From: Lingula anatina | Taxonomy: Eukaryota; Brachiopoda; Lingulata; Lingulida; Lingulidae | DNA: 64,000 bases | Direction of reading: 5' to 3' | Assembly: GCF_001039355.2 (NCBI RefSeq) | Contig: NW_019775771.1 | Span: forward strand, 62,001-126,000 | Shown: positions 36,918 through 49,588 of the stretch, in pieces | Position numbering within the stretch: position 1 is the stretch's first letter | Layout of the letters: every line of letters begins with the position of its first letter | The notes under the pieces: generated by a model | What the model saw: only the letters and a program-made list of their open reading frames with translations | The model's database searches: none | What the model was told of the DNA's origin: nothing | Made by a program: the position numbers and the translations under genes

Positions 36918-39289
36918 ACTGAATGCCATGTTTGTCAATAATGTTAATTTTTTTCATTCGGAGGTACTCTATACGGGATTTCCGCGTCAAAATGAATTTC
37001 CTTCAAAAAATGCAAATTTCTCTTAATTATGAATGATTGCTTGGCCCGTACCAGTAATTTGATAATTTACTTGAACATGATTGGCCCTTCCTTTAGAATG
37101 GTATGTGTCTAATCGCAGTTCTAAATCGCAGCCCTGTGTCGTGTATAATACACACGTTGCGAGCTGTCAAATTGCTTGACAAGGTTTAAATAACACGCAC
37201 TTAAAATAAAATTTCAATTTTGAATTTTTATCTTTTTGAGTGTCTAAAATGAGGACATGCAGATTTTCCAAGATCGGACTGACTGTAGAGAATTTTCAAT
37301 CACGCGCAGAGTACCTTTAAACACGTAGACCTACTTTTCCCATCATATTAAACTGTTCCTTAGACATACTGACCAAAAGTTGATTTTAAGCATCGTATTT
37401 GAATCAACACGGTAATGGATTTTTTTTAAATAGCTTAGGGCAACGATGTACTTCAATTTTGTTAAGGTGACCTTTAGGGTGCTTTCCCAGAGATTTAGAT
37501 CAATCTAAAGATTACAATTTAGATCCACCTAACTCCCTGGGGGTTCACGCTAAATTGCAGTCAGCCGAGCGGGCACGATAGTTAATTACCCACTTACAGC
37601 TTTTAGTAGGCGGGACAGACGCTTAAGCCGGCCAAACTGACAGTAATCTAGTGAGACTCCCCACATGGATAGATCGATCTAAAAATCTATGGAAATGGGG
37701 TGTTAGATAAGCTTATGCTTAAATGTTATAGAATTGTATTAAATGTACTAAATGCATTTTATATAGGCTAAATGCATGAACACCGTGAGAAAAACCAATG
37801 TTATATTAGACGAAGACGATTCCATCATTCTCACTACAATTTATACAAAAATTACTGACAGCAACATTTAAAAACAATGTACCAAGAAAAGTTGGCACAA
37901 TTGCCATGTTTGTCTCACATGTTTTGTATTTGTGTAGAATCTGTTGTCGTTACCCAGCTTTGGAAATTCCTATATAACCAAGAGTGTCATATATTCGGAT
38001 AGATAATTACATATATTTTACCCTTTTGAATAGATGTAAGTTGGCTAATGATTTATCCTATACGTTTATCAGATATGTTTATGGAGTATAATATGAGGTA
38101 ACAATTCCTGCTTCGGACTTTGGTAGCTATTATACAGTGTTTATACAACCAAGAGTTGCATATTATGTTTGGATAAAGGCTCGCATATGTCTGTTCTACA
38201 CTCTTGATTAAAATGTTTGTTCCACCTTTATTCTTATATAAATGATTGTATGGCAGCTTTAAACCGTTTTGAATAGTGTTTTTTTTTTCATATGCCGAAT
38301 TTTACATGACTTACTGAAAGCCAAAATACCGGTGAGGATATCCATATCTTATACCATTAGTTTAAATTAACAACATTCGGCCATGTATCCCTTCAAATAT
38401 GGTTTTCTCAAAACGATTTCCATCGAAGTAAAGAATGGCAATAATATCAAGAGGTCACTGGGAGTCACCAAATTTATACACATTTATGTAGCATCAGAAC
38501 GTGCTTAAACGTGTTTAAAATGATGCTTATGTGGTGATAGTCATTGATCTCTATCCTTTACTAGCTACGCCACAGATCAAACTTGAATAAGAGGTACGGA
38601 GGAGACGGGAATTGATCAGAATTGTGCCGGAAGTGACGTGTAGTGGTGTAAGACGCGAAGCTGAGTGGTCTTTTTTAGCTGGAGGTGATCGGGAGTAAAG
38701 ACGTGGACTCGGAGAAAAAAGCATTTTTTCTTACAAAACGACAAGATAACAATTCATCTATAGGCAGAGAATTCTTGTAGAAATAATTGGAGCATGATAT
38801 GAAATCGTGTCACGGATTTTAAGGGTGAAAAATCGTGCTTAATTTGCAGTCAATTTGTTTTGAAATATATGCGGCATCAACCGCTAGCGCGACAAAGAGC
38901 GTCAAGGGAAAAGAATTCCCGGGAGGTTATTATTCGTTGTCATGTGGAATTTATGCATGTATGCAATCTGTTATGCCCATATCTAAGTATTTTCTGGGTG
39001 TTTTTTGGTATGAGCTGCAATTATAACGATGTTTTAGAGTCTTTGAAAGACCTTGTGAAAACCAGGAAGTAGTTGGCAATTGACAACTGAACCGTACCGA
39101 TCCACGACTGTGCGTTGCAATAACGCAGAGTTTTGCAATTACTCATTTAACGGAAGAAAAAAACCGCGTGATGTCGGAAAGATGCCCAAGTCTGGAAATT
39201 TGGTGGCAGATCTTTCTTCTAAAGGGAAATAAACAGGGCTGTCTTAACTAAAAAAAGTGCGGGTGCACTACACTGTAGCACGGAACCTC
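36918..39289 (+). other. P450 unit II 3' flank and unit III 5' flank
   Basis: Homologous to 29293-31430 at high identity, apart from MITE B copy 2. The block at 38517-38588 (AAAATGATGCTTATGTGG onward) is the relative of a segment repeated in the downstream tandem array. No gene is seen. Confidence 0.6.
37478..37702 (-). mobile_element. MITE family B, copy 2 (3' of P450 II)
   Basis: The element lies in opposite orientation and interrupts the CTTTAGATAAG sequence that is intact after copy I. The ends are TTTCCCAGAG and CTATGGAAAT. The flanking duplication is imperfect (TTAG). Confidence 0.75.
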
Positions 39290-39292
39290 AAA

Positions 39293-41174
39293 GGATGAGT
39301 GCGAATAAGGGGGTAAAAGTGCCCTCTTTTGTACATGAAAAATAAATTGTGAATGAATGAAAAAAAAATTGATGCCAAATTAAAGTTGGGGTCTAACACT
39401 TATATGATCCACATGAAAAAATATTTTTTATTGAATTTGAAATATAAAAAATTAATAGCAAAATGACCTTGTCAAATATTCATAAAAATGTGTGTTTTAG
39501 GGTGGGGCTGAATTGTAATGCTACATATCTTTAGCTATAGTAACGTGACAACTGTGAAATTTTGTAATTGGGTACAGAAGTTGCCAGTGTAAAAGAGAAA
39601 GGCAATAAGTGGCCAATCACTGCTTGTGATCAATATTTTGATTGCTTTATTCTTAAATGTAGTGCTGATTGAAAGAAAAATCTTACCGTGACTTGAGGTT
39701 AAAAGATGTTCATTTTTTATATGAGCCAATGCCTCAGACAAGCTAATTATTCACGGTTGAAAAGATATGAATATAAGGTGAGATATATGTGAAAANTGCC
39801 ATCCAAAAAAAAAAAAAAAAGGAAATCTGTGAAAAGCTATTGACTTGGTAAATATTCCAAACAAGAGACCACCAGAAGTTTACCAGATAAAAGAAGCTAG
39901 CCAATATACTGATGAGCATCTGCTAGATGGCCAGTTTGATATCAGTGTATGCAAGGATGCACCTGATTTAATCAGAGCCAAAATAGTTAATTAAGGCACA
40001 CATCTATTGCCACCAGTACACCTTATGGATTCAGACCTCCCATAGCAAAACTAGACCCATCAGTGTCTGGTACTGACAGTGTAAAGCTGGTTCCAAGACA
40101 GTTGGAAGTTGTGCACATATCACTTCAGTCCTGTGGTATGTGGGGTTTGCTATGAGGCAGGGATACAATCGAAAATTATGTTGTGGAGAAGGCTGTTTGG
40201 ATACCTCACATTTACCAACATCAAGTGGTGACAGTATTAAATGAAACAAAAAGTGTTTTGGACAGCACATCTGATTAATCATCTTTTGTTTCTTTATACA
40301 TTTTTTATACTCATATTTGTATATTTTGTATAAAATAACTATTGCATTGCATTCTATACAAGCTCTTTATCACATACATAATCATATATGAAGTACTTTT
40401 AAGGTGATTTAATTTCATTGTCATACAGATTATTGGCCATAACTGTTATTATGTGTTATATATTTTCATTTAGTTTTTAGTTATATCTTATTATTATTTT
40501 GGTACAATTTAAACCTTGTTTATTTTATTGTTAATGGAAACATTCCAAATAGCTGTTTAGAGTGCTTTTACACATGCTTTTTTTGTTGTTACTGTAACAG
40601 CCTTTTGCTTTTAGCATTTTTTACTATTCCTTAGAGCCTTGTACAAAGTGTGTATTGGTTAAAAATACAATTATTTAGACCAACAAATGCTGGTCTGTGA
40701 GAAAAGTTGTATAAAATTAATAAATACACTGCAACAAGTTTTTCTAGTTACAAGACTTTTATACAGTGAAGTGAAATCAGTGATGGCTTCTGTGAGAAAA
40801 TACCGTAATATGCCACCCCTCCCTCTCTTCTCTAGGATTAAAAAAAACATAATTACTTTCCCATTTACTTGTGCCACACCACAATTATTTAACATATAAC
40901 TCTTTTACATCACAAGACAAGTTTCATTAGACAAAAATATAATTTATGTAATATATATGCTGAAACAAGTTTCTCTGATTCATTAGCCTGCATACAACAG
41001 GTAAATCCGGCTTCCCCCCCCCCCCCCCCACATACAACTCATTAAAATACTAAGTTACGATGCCTCAAACCAAATAATATTTTATCACACAACCAATATA
41101 TGTATAAACTTTATAACAGCAAATTAAAAAAAAATTACGATGGGCACTTTGCCAATGGTTATTCGCACTCATCC
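39293..41174. mobile_element. 1.9-kb inverted-repeat element between P450 II and III
   Basis: The ends are GGATGAGTGCGAATAA and its exact complement, continuing imperfectly to AAGTGCCC about 30 bases in. The insertion splits CAAATTTAGG, which is intact in the equivalent site at 31424-31433. No transposase is visible. Two coding-like remnants occur: 39839-39994 (52 residues including NKRPPEVYQIKEASQYTDEH) and 40015-40155 (46 residues including GFRPPIAKLDPSVSGTDS). They may be captured or decayed gene pieces. An N lies at 39796 and a poly-C run at about 41015-41029. Confidence 0.75.
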
Positions 41175-41311
41175 TTTAGGATAGATTACGCCATACTGTT
41201 AGCAATCACTTTGTTTAGGCTTCAAAATACTCCATCAATTTCGTTCAGGGTTTTGCATTTGACTTTCGTACACGAGCGTGGTATTTTCGGTCATTTTCTG
41301 TAGTATTTCGT

Positions 41312-41730
41312 GTTTTTTAGATCAAGGTGACAGCCACGGAAGCCAGGCGTGCATTTTCAAACAGTCTTAGGGACGCTGCTGCTGCTCCTACTCATGCGCA
41401 GACATTTAAAGTCCTGTGCTTTTGATAACCTTGTGCGCCTATTCAAAGACACTGCTTGACGCCTGGGTGGGCTCGGGAGTGGCTCGGGACACGCAGTTAA
41501 TGCGACAAATTGAACAAACTACCGTGAGTGATCGACTAAAGTAAGCGGACATTAAGTCGAGACGATTTGTAAATAGAGTGATAAGGGGTGACCCTGGATA
41601 ACCGCAGCTGGGCTCCGTTATATTTTACTGGTCACCGATCTCCCTTCACGCAACAAGGTCGCCATTTTCAGTCCCGGTTTATTTGCACGTATACAGAGTA
41701 GGTCATAGTTGCTGTGCAGCCTTCGTTAGC
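41312..41730 (+). promoter_or_regulatory. P450 copy III conserved promoter and 5'UTR
   Basis: The same block as in copies I and II, with CATTTAAAG at about 41403-41411 in the TATA position and the YY1-like GTCGCCATTTT shortly before the start codon. There is no minisatellite upstream. Confidence 0.5.
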
Positions 41731-44700
41731 ATGGATTTCTTCATCCTTCCGTCCTGGTTAGTCGTCGTGGTGGTTGTGGCCGTCCTGACCATCATCTACC
41801 TACACTACAGCAAGGACAACAGGCGGAAGTTTGGCCTTCCAGGACCACCTCCATTGCCAGTGTTTGGGAACATAATAGACATGTTCAAGTACGGCCTATG
41901 TGGCTTAGATCGCCATTTTATTAAGATGTACGGCAAGGTGTTCGCGCTGTCTACAGGTGTTTTTGGGCACTTTTTAGGGGACATTGTGATCGCAGACACG
42001 GAAATGTTAAAAGAGGTGATGGTGAAACAAGCAAGCATCTTCTCGGATCGGAATGCAGATCCGGACACACTTGTGACACCTTTCGATCAGTCGGTGTTTT
42101 CAGTGAGAGGTGAACATTGGAAACAGGCAAGTCAAATAAATCCTCTTTTTTCACCCGTAGCCGTCTCATTTTGTTTACACAGTTTTATCACGCGCGGCAA
42201 GGTCGATCAGTAACGTTTGATATTAGGGATTACAGACGACAACAGTAATAGGAGGCACTAGTTGTTGAGGACCTGTCGTGCCTCCGGTGTCACGTGTACG
42301 GTCCGTTCTGCGTGAACCACCGTCCTGACCAATTATACAGGTACACGCAGGAGACGCATGTATGAGCCGTTGTTATTCACCTGGGCTGTTATATTCGGCC
42401 AGTTCATTTCCTACCTCATTATATTTACTATAATGGGGGTATTTCTAGGTAAAATACACAGGTACATGTGTTAATTGATAATTTTGATAGAGAATCGGCG
42501 AGAAGTTACAGTTCGGTGCATCGATGAACCTACCGTGGACGGGTCGCCGTTATTCAGTTGTTGGCCTACTGTATATGTATTTTTGTATTGATTTGTCTTG
42601 CTAGTGTGTTGATTTGGCCACCTGAGGGAAATCGCAGTAGAGATGAACAACTATAAGATATTAATACTTCTCAGGATGATGTTTGAATGTACAGTATGTT
42701 CTTAACAGAGCATGTTTATTAAGTCTAAGGGCGTATTCCCATAGATTTTAGATCGATCTATCCCCGTGGGAAGTCTAACTAGATTACTGTCACGTAATCC
42801 GGCTTAAATGTCCATCCCGCCTTCTACAAGCTGTAAGGAGGTAATTAACTTTCGTGCCCGATCGGCTGACAGCTATTTAGCGTTAACCCCCAGGGAGTTA
42901 GGTATATCTAGTTTGGATCGATCTACTCTCTGGGAATGGGGTCTAAGAATGTATTGCTGACTCGATAGAGACGGACTGTACATGCCTGCGCTTTGTGCGC
43001 ATGAACAGAACGGACGGTTCACGCTCCGAACGATTCATGCCACACCGGACTCCAACTACTGTACCTATAGGCTTATCAGGTTTCTACCCATTTTGACATT
43101 CCATGCTGCTGCGCAACTACAATGTAAGAACACTGCTACTGGAACTGACCCGTGGCGATACATGACTAAGACCCCATTCCCATAGATTTTAGATCGATCT
43201 ATCCCTGTGGGGAGTCTCATTAGATAACTGTCAGCTTAGCCGGCTTAAGCGTCTGTTCCGCCTACAAAAAGCTGTAAGGGGGTAATTAACTATGGTGCGC
43301 GCTCGGCCGACTGCAATTTAGCGTGAACCCCCAGGGAGTTAGGTCGATCTAAATCCCTGGATCGATCTAAATCTCTGGGAATGCACCCTTAGAACAGCTG
43401 TTATGTTCGTCATTGAACATAGGGATGGCAGGGAAAATAATAACCCACAACAAGCATGGATTCCTCATCTAGTTTAATGGCTGAACAACAACGCGTCTCG
43501 CGAGATTACATCATGTGTTAGTCATGTATAAATACGAATACACTACAGTTCTGCCTCATGGACAATGTTTTGACAATCTAGGACAGGTTTAAAAAGAAAA
43601 TCTTCAAGGTCAAACTTGGTTATTGAATTAACGAAAACGAATTATGTGTCATGTAAAATAACAAAGACAGAGGTTTTCAACCAGTCTTTCAGATTTTTGT
43701 TACCAATCTTTCCCTTTTGTTCCCCATTCAGTCAATGTACGGAGGCCAAGTTCTACTGTGTATACAATTCGTATTTCCCATATTGAACGCAACTGTGTCC
43801 CAAAATTCTATCACTTTGCCTACTTCACTTAAAGGGATAATAACTCTTCGTTTTGGCCAAAAAATGAATTTTCCTGGAGTAAAGAACAATTTTCCCGTAC
43901 TTACAAATAGTTAATGAATGCATTTTTACATTCAAAGTTAGTCCCTGTTTTTTTTTTTTTTTTCTAAAAAGTTTGTTTTTTTGTTAAAATCTGTTAAGAG
44001 ATTATAACAGAGTATAGCCATCAATGGAGGTCACGTGGTCTGAAGACAAGCTCAGATAACAGAGTATAGCCATCAATGGAGGTCACGTGGTCTGAAGACA
44101 AGCTCAGATATCAGAATACATAGCTTTGACTGCTGTTTTTGTCGTAAAACAGAATATATTTCTATGAGTTATTCACAATGTTTTTATTGTGAAATATAGA
44201 CCTCATACGAAGAGTTATTATCCCTTTAAACATTACTCTGTGTGGAAAAATCCTAAAATTAAAAATTTTAGTGTCTTCTTGCCTAGCTTATTAACTTATA
44301 ATGTTGATGTAGTAAGACGATGTAGCAAGCTTCAAGTTTCTTTTCTTTAGTGGGTTATCATGAAAAACACGTGGGGCCATTTTGAATTATTTTTGAAAAT
44401 GGCGTCTGAAAAAATGACAGGTGTATCTTATGACTTGGTGTCACTAAAACTCGAATGGCTTTTTATCTAAATGAGACAGATCAAACATTTTTACTTTTTA
44501 TTCATACACAGATATATAGCTATGATATTTGTGTATCTATTAGAAAAAATAGGCCTATAGAGCATGATTGTTTTGACTTAACTTTTCAAACAAAACAATC
44601 ATGCATATTACACTCAAAGAGTAATTTTTTACTCAGATTTAATATCAATGAAATTTACCTAACCCAAAAACCTACTGTTATCGTTCTAGATGCGAAGCAC

Positions 44701-45841
44701 GTTAACTCCAACATTCAGTTCTGGAAAACTGCGACGCATGGAGGCAATGATTCTGAAGTGCGCCAACACCCTGATCAAGAACCTGAAGAAGAAAGCCGAA
44801 GCTAAAGAGAGTTTTGACAACTCAGTCTGGGGCTGCTACACGATGGACGTGATATGTGCTACAGCTTTTGGGATCGAGGTTGATTCATTGAATAACCCTA
44901 ATCACCCGTATGTTACAAATGCCGAACGTGCTAATAGTTTTAAAGTGACAGATCCCGCAGTGCTTGGCATTTTATTTTTTCCACGATTGATGAAAAAACT
45001 ACAACACATTCTACGCTACGTTCCCGGATTCCGTGGGGTATTAATGTCTTTCCTGTTTTTTGGCAACGAAACAAAAGAGCTACTGAAAGAGAGAGAACAA
45101 GCCCAAGAGGGACACTACAACGATTTTCTACAGTTGATGCTTACCGCCCATACCATGTCAGCAACCGAAGTTGGGGACGACGAAAAGGAGGTTCAAAAAT
45201 GGAAGAAAAAATCTCTAACGACGGAGGAAATTGCCGGTAACGGGTTGTTATTCTTTAGTGCAGGGCATGGCACCGCAAGTGATACCTTAGGGTTTACGAC
45301 ATATCTCCTAGCGGCCCACCCCGACGTCCAGCAACGACTCATCGAGGAGATTGATGACGTTCTTCAAGGCACAGAACCCAGCTACGACAACGTGTCAAAG
45401 TTGACCTATCTAGAGCAGGTCTTGAACGAGGCAATGAGGCTGTATCCCGTAGGGTTTCGCATGGATCGAGTTCCAAACCAAGACACCACAGTAAACGGGT
45501 TATTCATCCCCAAGGGGACGTGCGTGATTATTCCGATCTACGCTATCCACATGGATCCTGAAAAGTATCCAGACCCCGAGAAATTCGACCCAGAGCGATT
45601 CACACCGGAGGCCAAAGCAAAACGGAACCCATATTGGTACATGCCCTTCGGAATGGGCCCCCGCAACTGTATTGGTATGCGTCTGGCCCTGCTCGAGATG
45701 AAGATTATCCTTGTGAAGGTCCTGCAGAACTTCACTTTGAAGACATGCGCGGAGACGCAAATACCACTGGTTCTCTCTACATCAAATCCAATGAAACCCG
45801 AAAAGCCAATAGTATTGAAAGTTGAGGGTAGAAATGCGTAA
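41731..45841 (+). CDS. Cytochrome P450, CYP3 clan, copy III
   Basis: Exons 41731-42126 and 44690-45841 encode 515 aa, intact. The 2563-bp intron starts GCAAGT and ends AG. All landmark P450 motifs are present (WKQMR, EAMR, PERF, FGMGPRNCIG), with the I-helix AGHGTAS. Compared with copies I/II it carries LVTPFDQSVF in place of VVAPMDQSV in the B-C loop, KVTDPAVLGILFF and RGVLMS in the F-G region, and FRMDRV after the ExxR helix. These are positions where CYP3-clan substrate-recognition sites are expected. The intron is enlarged by two family B MITEs and one family A MITE. Confidence 0.92.
42730..42941 (+). mobile_element. MITE family B, copy 3 (P450 III intron)
   Basis: A 212-bp element with a clean 6-bp TCTAAG duplication at 42724-42729 and 42942-42947. 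It is orthologous to copy 5 in unit IV. Confidence 0.8.
43171..43388 (+). mobile_element. MITE family B, copy 4 (P450 III intron)
   Basis: A second family B element about 230 bp after copy 3, with ends CCCATTCCCATAG and CTCTGGGAATG. It is orthologous to copy 6 in unit IV. Confidence 0.75.
43829..44229 (+). mobile_element. MITE family A, copy 3 (P450 III intron)
   Basis: A 401-bp copy bounded by TTAA and the family A inverted repeats. It is longer than its unit IV counterpart because a 52-bp segment (44009-44060) is duplicated in tandem at 44061-44112. That duplication must postdate the III/IV split or have been lost in IV. Confidence 0.85.
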
Positions 45842-47387
45842 ATTGAATACCATGTTTTCCAATAGGCCTAAAGTTAGTTTTTTTCATCCGGAGGCACTCT
45901 ATACAGGATTTCCAAGCCAAAATGAATTTCTTTAAGAAAAAAAAAAAATTCTCATAATCATGCTTGACTCGTACTTGTAATTTGATAATTTAGCTGTAAA
46001 TGATTGGCCCTTCCTTTAGAATGGTATCTTTCAGACCCTCCCGGGCATGGCCTAGTTTTCATTTCCTTCCACTTCATACCACAGGAAAATAGCGCAGTGC
46101 TAAATTACAGCCCTGTGTTGTGTATAATACACACGTTGCGAGCTGCCAAAGTACCTGACAATAATTAAATGACATATCAGGCACTAGGTATGCTTAAAAA
46201 AAGATTTACGGATTTTTATCGTTTTTACTGTCTTAAATGAGGACGTGCAGATTTTTCAAGATCAGACTGACTGTCGGGAAAATCCAATTCCGTGCAGTGT
46301 ACCTTTAAGTTTAAACACGTATTTTCCATATCATATTAAAGTGCTCCTTTGAAATGCTGAGTGAAAGTTGATTTTAAAGCATCGCATTTGAGTTAATACC
46401 GGAAATGGATTTTTATTTTAAATTATTTTATTCAAAGATTGCATTTCAATTTTGTTAAAGGAACCTTGGAATAGACAGTTGCTTAGTTGTTATAGAATTG
46501 TATTTATTATACTAAATGGAAAAGTATAGAAAGGACAGGGTATTTAATATATGCTAATTGATCATCGTGAGAAAAACCAGTTTTATTACATTGAGACGAT
46601 TCCATCATTCTCACTACAATTTATACTTTTACTTAAATTTGAAAATGCAATTGGGTTTTCAAAAATAACTGACAGCAACATTGAAAAACAATGTACCAAG
46701 AAGAGTTGGCAAAATTGCCATATTCATCCCACATGTAATTGCTTTTGTGTAGAATCTATTGTCATTACTCAGCTTTGGAAATTCCTACATAACCAAGAGT
46801 GGCATATATTCGGAAAGAGAATAGCATATATTTGCTCTTCTTGAATAGATGTAAGTTGGCTAATATTTTATCCTAGCAGATATGTTTATTTAGTATGTTC
46901 TGAAGTAAAATTCCTGCTCTGGATTTTGATAGCTAATATACGGTATATATACAACCAAGAGTTGTATATTATATATGGATACAAACTCGCATATGGTTGT
47001 TCTTTACTCTTGATTAAAATGTTTGTTCCACCTTTATTCTTATATACATGATTGTATGGCAGCTTTAAACCGTTCTGAATAGTGTTTTCTATTCCATATA
47101 CCGAATTTTACATGACTTACTGTTAAGAAAAGCCAAAACACCGGTGAGGATATCCATATCTTGTACCATTAGTTCAAATTAACAACATTCGGCCATGTAT
47201 CCCTTATATGGTTTTCTCACAGTGATTTCCATCGAAGTAAAAACTGGACATAAAATTAAGAGACCACCGGGAGTCACCAAAATGTATAAATAATTAGCAT
47301 CAGAACGTGTTCAAAAGTATTTAAAATGACGCTTAGGTGGGGATTGACCTCTATCCTTTTCCAGATACGCCATAGATCAAACTTGAA
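45842..47387 (+). other. P450 unit III 3' flank
   Basis: Diverged homologue of the sequences after copies I and II, and near-identical to that after copy IV (53640-55157). It runs to the point (about 47388) where the tandem-array sequence begins. No gene is seen. Confidence 0.6.
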
Positions 47388-49034
47388 TTGAGTCAATTGC
47401 TATCCCAGTGTCACGACACTGAGGGTCCGCCTGACAGAGAGTCCTATCTCCATATAGTTATAATGGTTAGGGTTAGTTTGACCCAAGTAGGTCAAAATCT
47501 AGGGCGAGGCTCACCTGTACAAATGAATGGGAAGCGGACTCTCTGTCATGGGAGACTTCCAGGTAGATGGCATTGCTTCTCAAGACTGCCCTTTCATCTC
47601 AGAGTGCTGTCTTCTCGGTTGGATTATCAGCAAAATAATTTATTTAATTTTTTTTTCGAAAGTCACATCACTGCTTTTGCTTTATCCAATCTTACATTTT
47701 GATGTTTTCTTCAGTGCCCTCCCCTCCTCTCGGACCTTGCTTCTCAAGACTGTTCATATTGTCTTACAGTACCCGGGGCAACTCCACAGTGGCCATTAGA
47801 AATGGCAAAGATTGCTCAAATCCAAAACTGCCAAAGTGTGAACCGCTTTAGCTCTCGTCGTGCTCGATAACTTCACAGGTGAAGTCAGGCGTCATCTCAC
47901 TGCAAACCAAAATGAAAATAAAAGCATCATACATCATCTGGCCAGTTACGTTCCGGGCAGTCTTATCAATAAAAGCGACCAAACTTGATATTGTTTCGGT
48001 AGCTTTCCCGCTTTAGCACCACGTCATACCGCATGTAAACTGCGTTGAGCAGAAAAAGAAGGTATTCTGTCGGCGGAATTGTTCGCCAAATATGTTCTCT
48101 TTCTAAAAAATCACATGGTTGCTATTGCTTGAATGGAAAACGCACCATCTTTAACACATTTGAACGTTTTTTAATGATTCCCTCTTTTCAGGGGCTTGCT
48201 AAAACTGAAATCGTCACATTGTGCTCTTTCACGTCGTAGGTGATACCAAACTAAATGTCATCTCAAAACAAAGTCATAGTGAAAAAAGGAATCTATGTGG
48301 GAACGCTCCGTGTTGGCTTCTCAACCAAGGTCTCATGTACATCATCTACTTCAACGTTCAATGATAATACAATGTTCGGGGAAAAGCGTTGTGCGGGATG
48401 AAATTCATTTTTTTATGGCTCAAGGCTATCGATTAGAATTTCGGACATTTACATGTGCATTCAAACTGGCCCTCTTCATGACAAGGCAGAAAGTTTGCAT
48501 TTGATCTCTAGTTTTTCGAAAGCTTCCGCGGTTCCGTGGTAACTCCGATGACTGGAACGCAGCTAGGGACACATTCGTAGGTTCGAGTACTAGAACGTGC
48601 ACCTCCATTTTTGTTGCAGGAAATCATTTCTAAACTTTTTCTTTGGTTACTATAAGAGGAAACTCGTACCCACGGAGGGTGGGCGGGTCACTCACGGCGC
48701 AATCGGTAGCGTGCAAGGCTGTTAAAAAAGATCCAAACCAATCATCTACCATGGTAACGAGTCACGAGTAGTCACGAGTTCGAATCCCGGATGAAGCATG
48801 TCACCTTCCCCTCGGATACTAGCAGGTCATGTGATAAGCAAGGCGCGAAAACGAATGCACGCTCTCGTCGGTCCCGGCAAATTACCTTTTGCATTAAAAA
48901 CCGGTATAGTTTCGCATAAGAGATCGATTTGACAATAACTTTTGCTGGTCCTTATCAAAATGTCTGCCTCGTCGATAACACTTCTTTACTCTTCATTTAG
49001 AGGATCTTAAAACAGGGCCGTAGCCTGAGCAAGA
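47388..49034 (+). repeat. Tandem-array unit between P450 III and IV
   Basis: About 1.65 kb related to the array at 55158-63230, containing one tRNA-Asn-like segment (48685-48790). It ends at an undetermined base (N at 49035), after which unit IV begins abruptly. Short open frames on both strands are shared with other units but carry no recognisable protein. Confidence 0.8.
48685..48790 (+). repeat. tRNA-Asn-like segment, copy 1
   Basis: GGCGCAATCGGTAGCG matches the A box and D-arm of metazoan tRNA-Asn, and GGCTGTTAA matches its anticodon loop (GTT). AGTTCGAATCC is a near-perfect B box. A to B box spacing is about 83 bp because about 45 bp, including a repeated GTCACGAG, separates the arms. 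The stems do not pair fully, so this is a tRNA-derived element and not a tRNA gene. Confidence 0.65.
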
Positions 49035-49035
49035 N
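49035..49035. other. Undetermined base at the array/P450 IV junction
   Basis: A single N lies exactly where array-type sequence meets the P450 unit IV 5' flank (AGGATAGATTACG). It may mark a collapsed or closed assembly gap. Confidence 0.8.
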
Positions 49036-49169
49036 AGGATAGATTACGCCATACTATTAGCAATCACTTTGTTTAGGCTTCAAAATACTCCATCAATTTC
49101 GTTCAGGGTTTTGCATTTGCCTTTCGTACACGAGCGTGGTATTTTCGGTCATTTTCTGTAGTATTTCGT

Positions 49170-49588
49170 GTTTTTTAGATCAAGGTGACAGCCACGGAAG
49201 CCAGGCGTGCATTTTCAAACAGTCTTAGGGACGCTGCTGCTGCTCCTACTCATGCGCAGACATTTAAAGTCCTGTGCTTTTGATAACCTTGTGCGCCTAT
49301 TCAAAGACACTGCTTGACGCCTGGGTGGGCTCCGGAGTGGCTTGGGACACGCAGTTAATGCCACAAATTGAACAAACTACCGTGAGTGATCGACTAAAGT
49401 CAGCGGACATTAAGTCGAGACGATTTGTAAATAGAGTGATAACGGGTGACCCTGGATGACCGCTGCTGAGCTCCGTTATAATTTACTGGTCACCGATCTC
49501 CCTTCACGCAACAAGGTCGCCATTTTCAGTCCCGTTTTATTTGCACGTATACAGAGTAGGTCATAGTTGCTGTGCAGCCTTCGTTAGC
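49170..49588 (+). promoter_or_regulatory. P450 copy IV conserved promoter and 5'UTR
   Basis: Nearly identical to the copy III block, with CATTTAAAG at 49261-49269 in the TATA position and the GTCGCCATTTT motif before the start codon. Confidence 0.5.

Noticed and set aside
44455-44805. Plus-strand frames overlapping the start of P450 exon 2 (also 52268-52603)
   Set aside because: They run through the intron 3' end into the exon in the wrong frame. The P450 frame is fixed by the conserved splice and motifs.
47462-47478. Telomere-like GGTTAGGGTTAG (also near 55243)
   Set aside because: Only two hexamers, copied by the local duplication. This is too short to indicate an interstitial telomere.
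48685-48790. Functional tRNA-Asn gene
   Set aside because: The anticodon and acceptor stems do not pair, and about 45 extra bases separate the anticodon arm from the T arm. It is scored as tRNA-derived repeat only.
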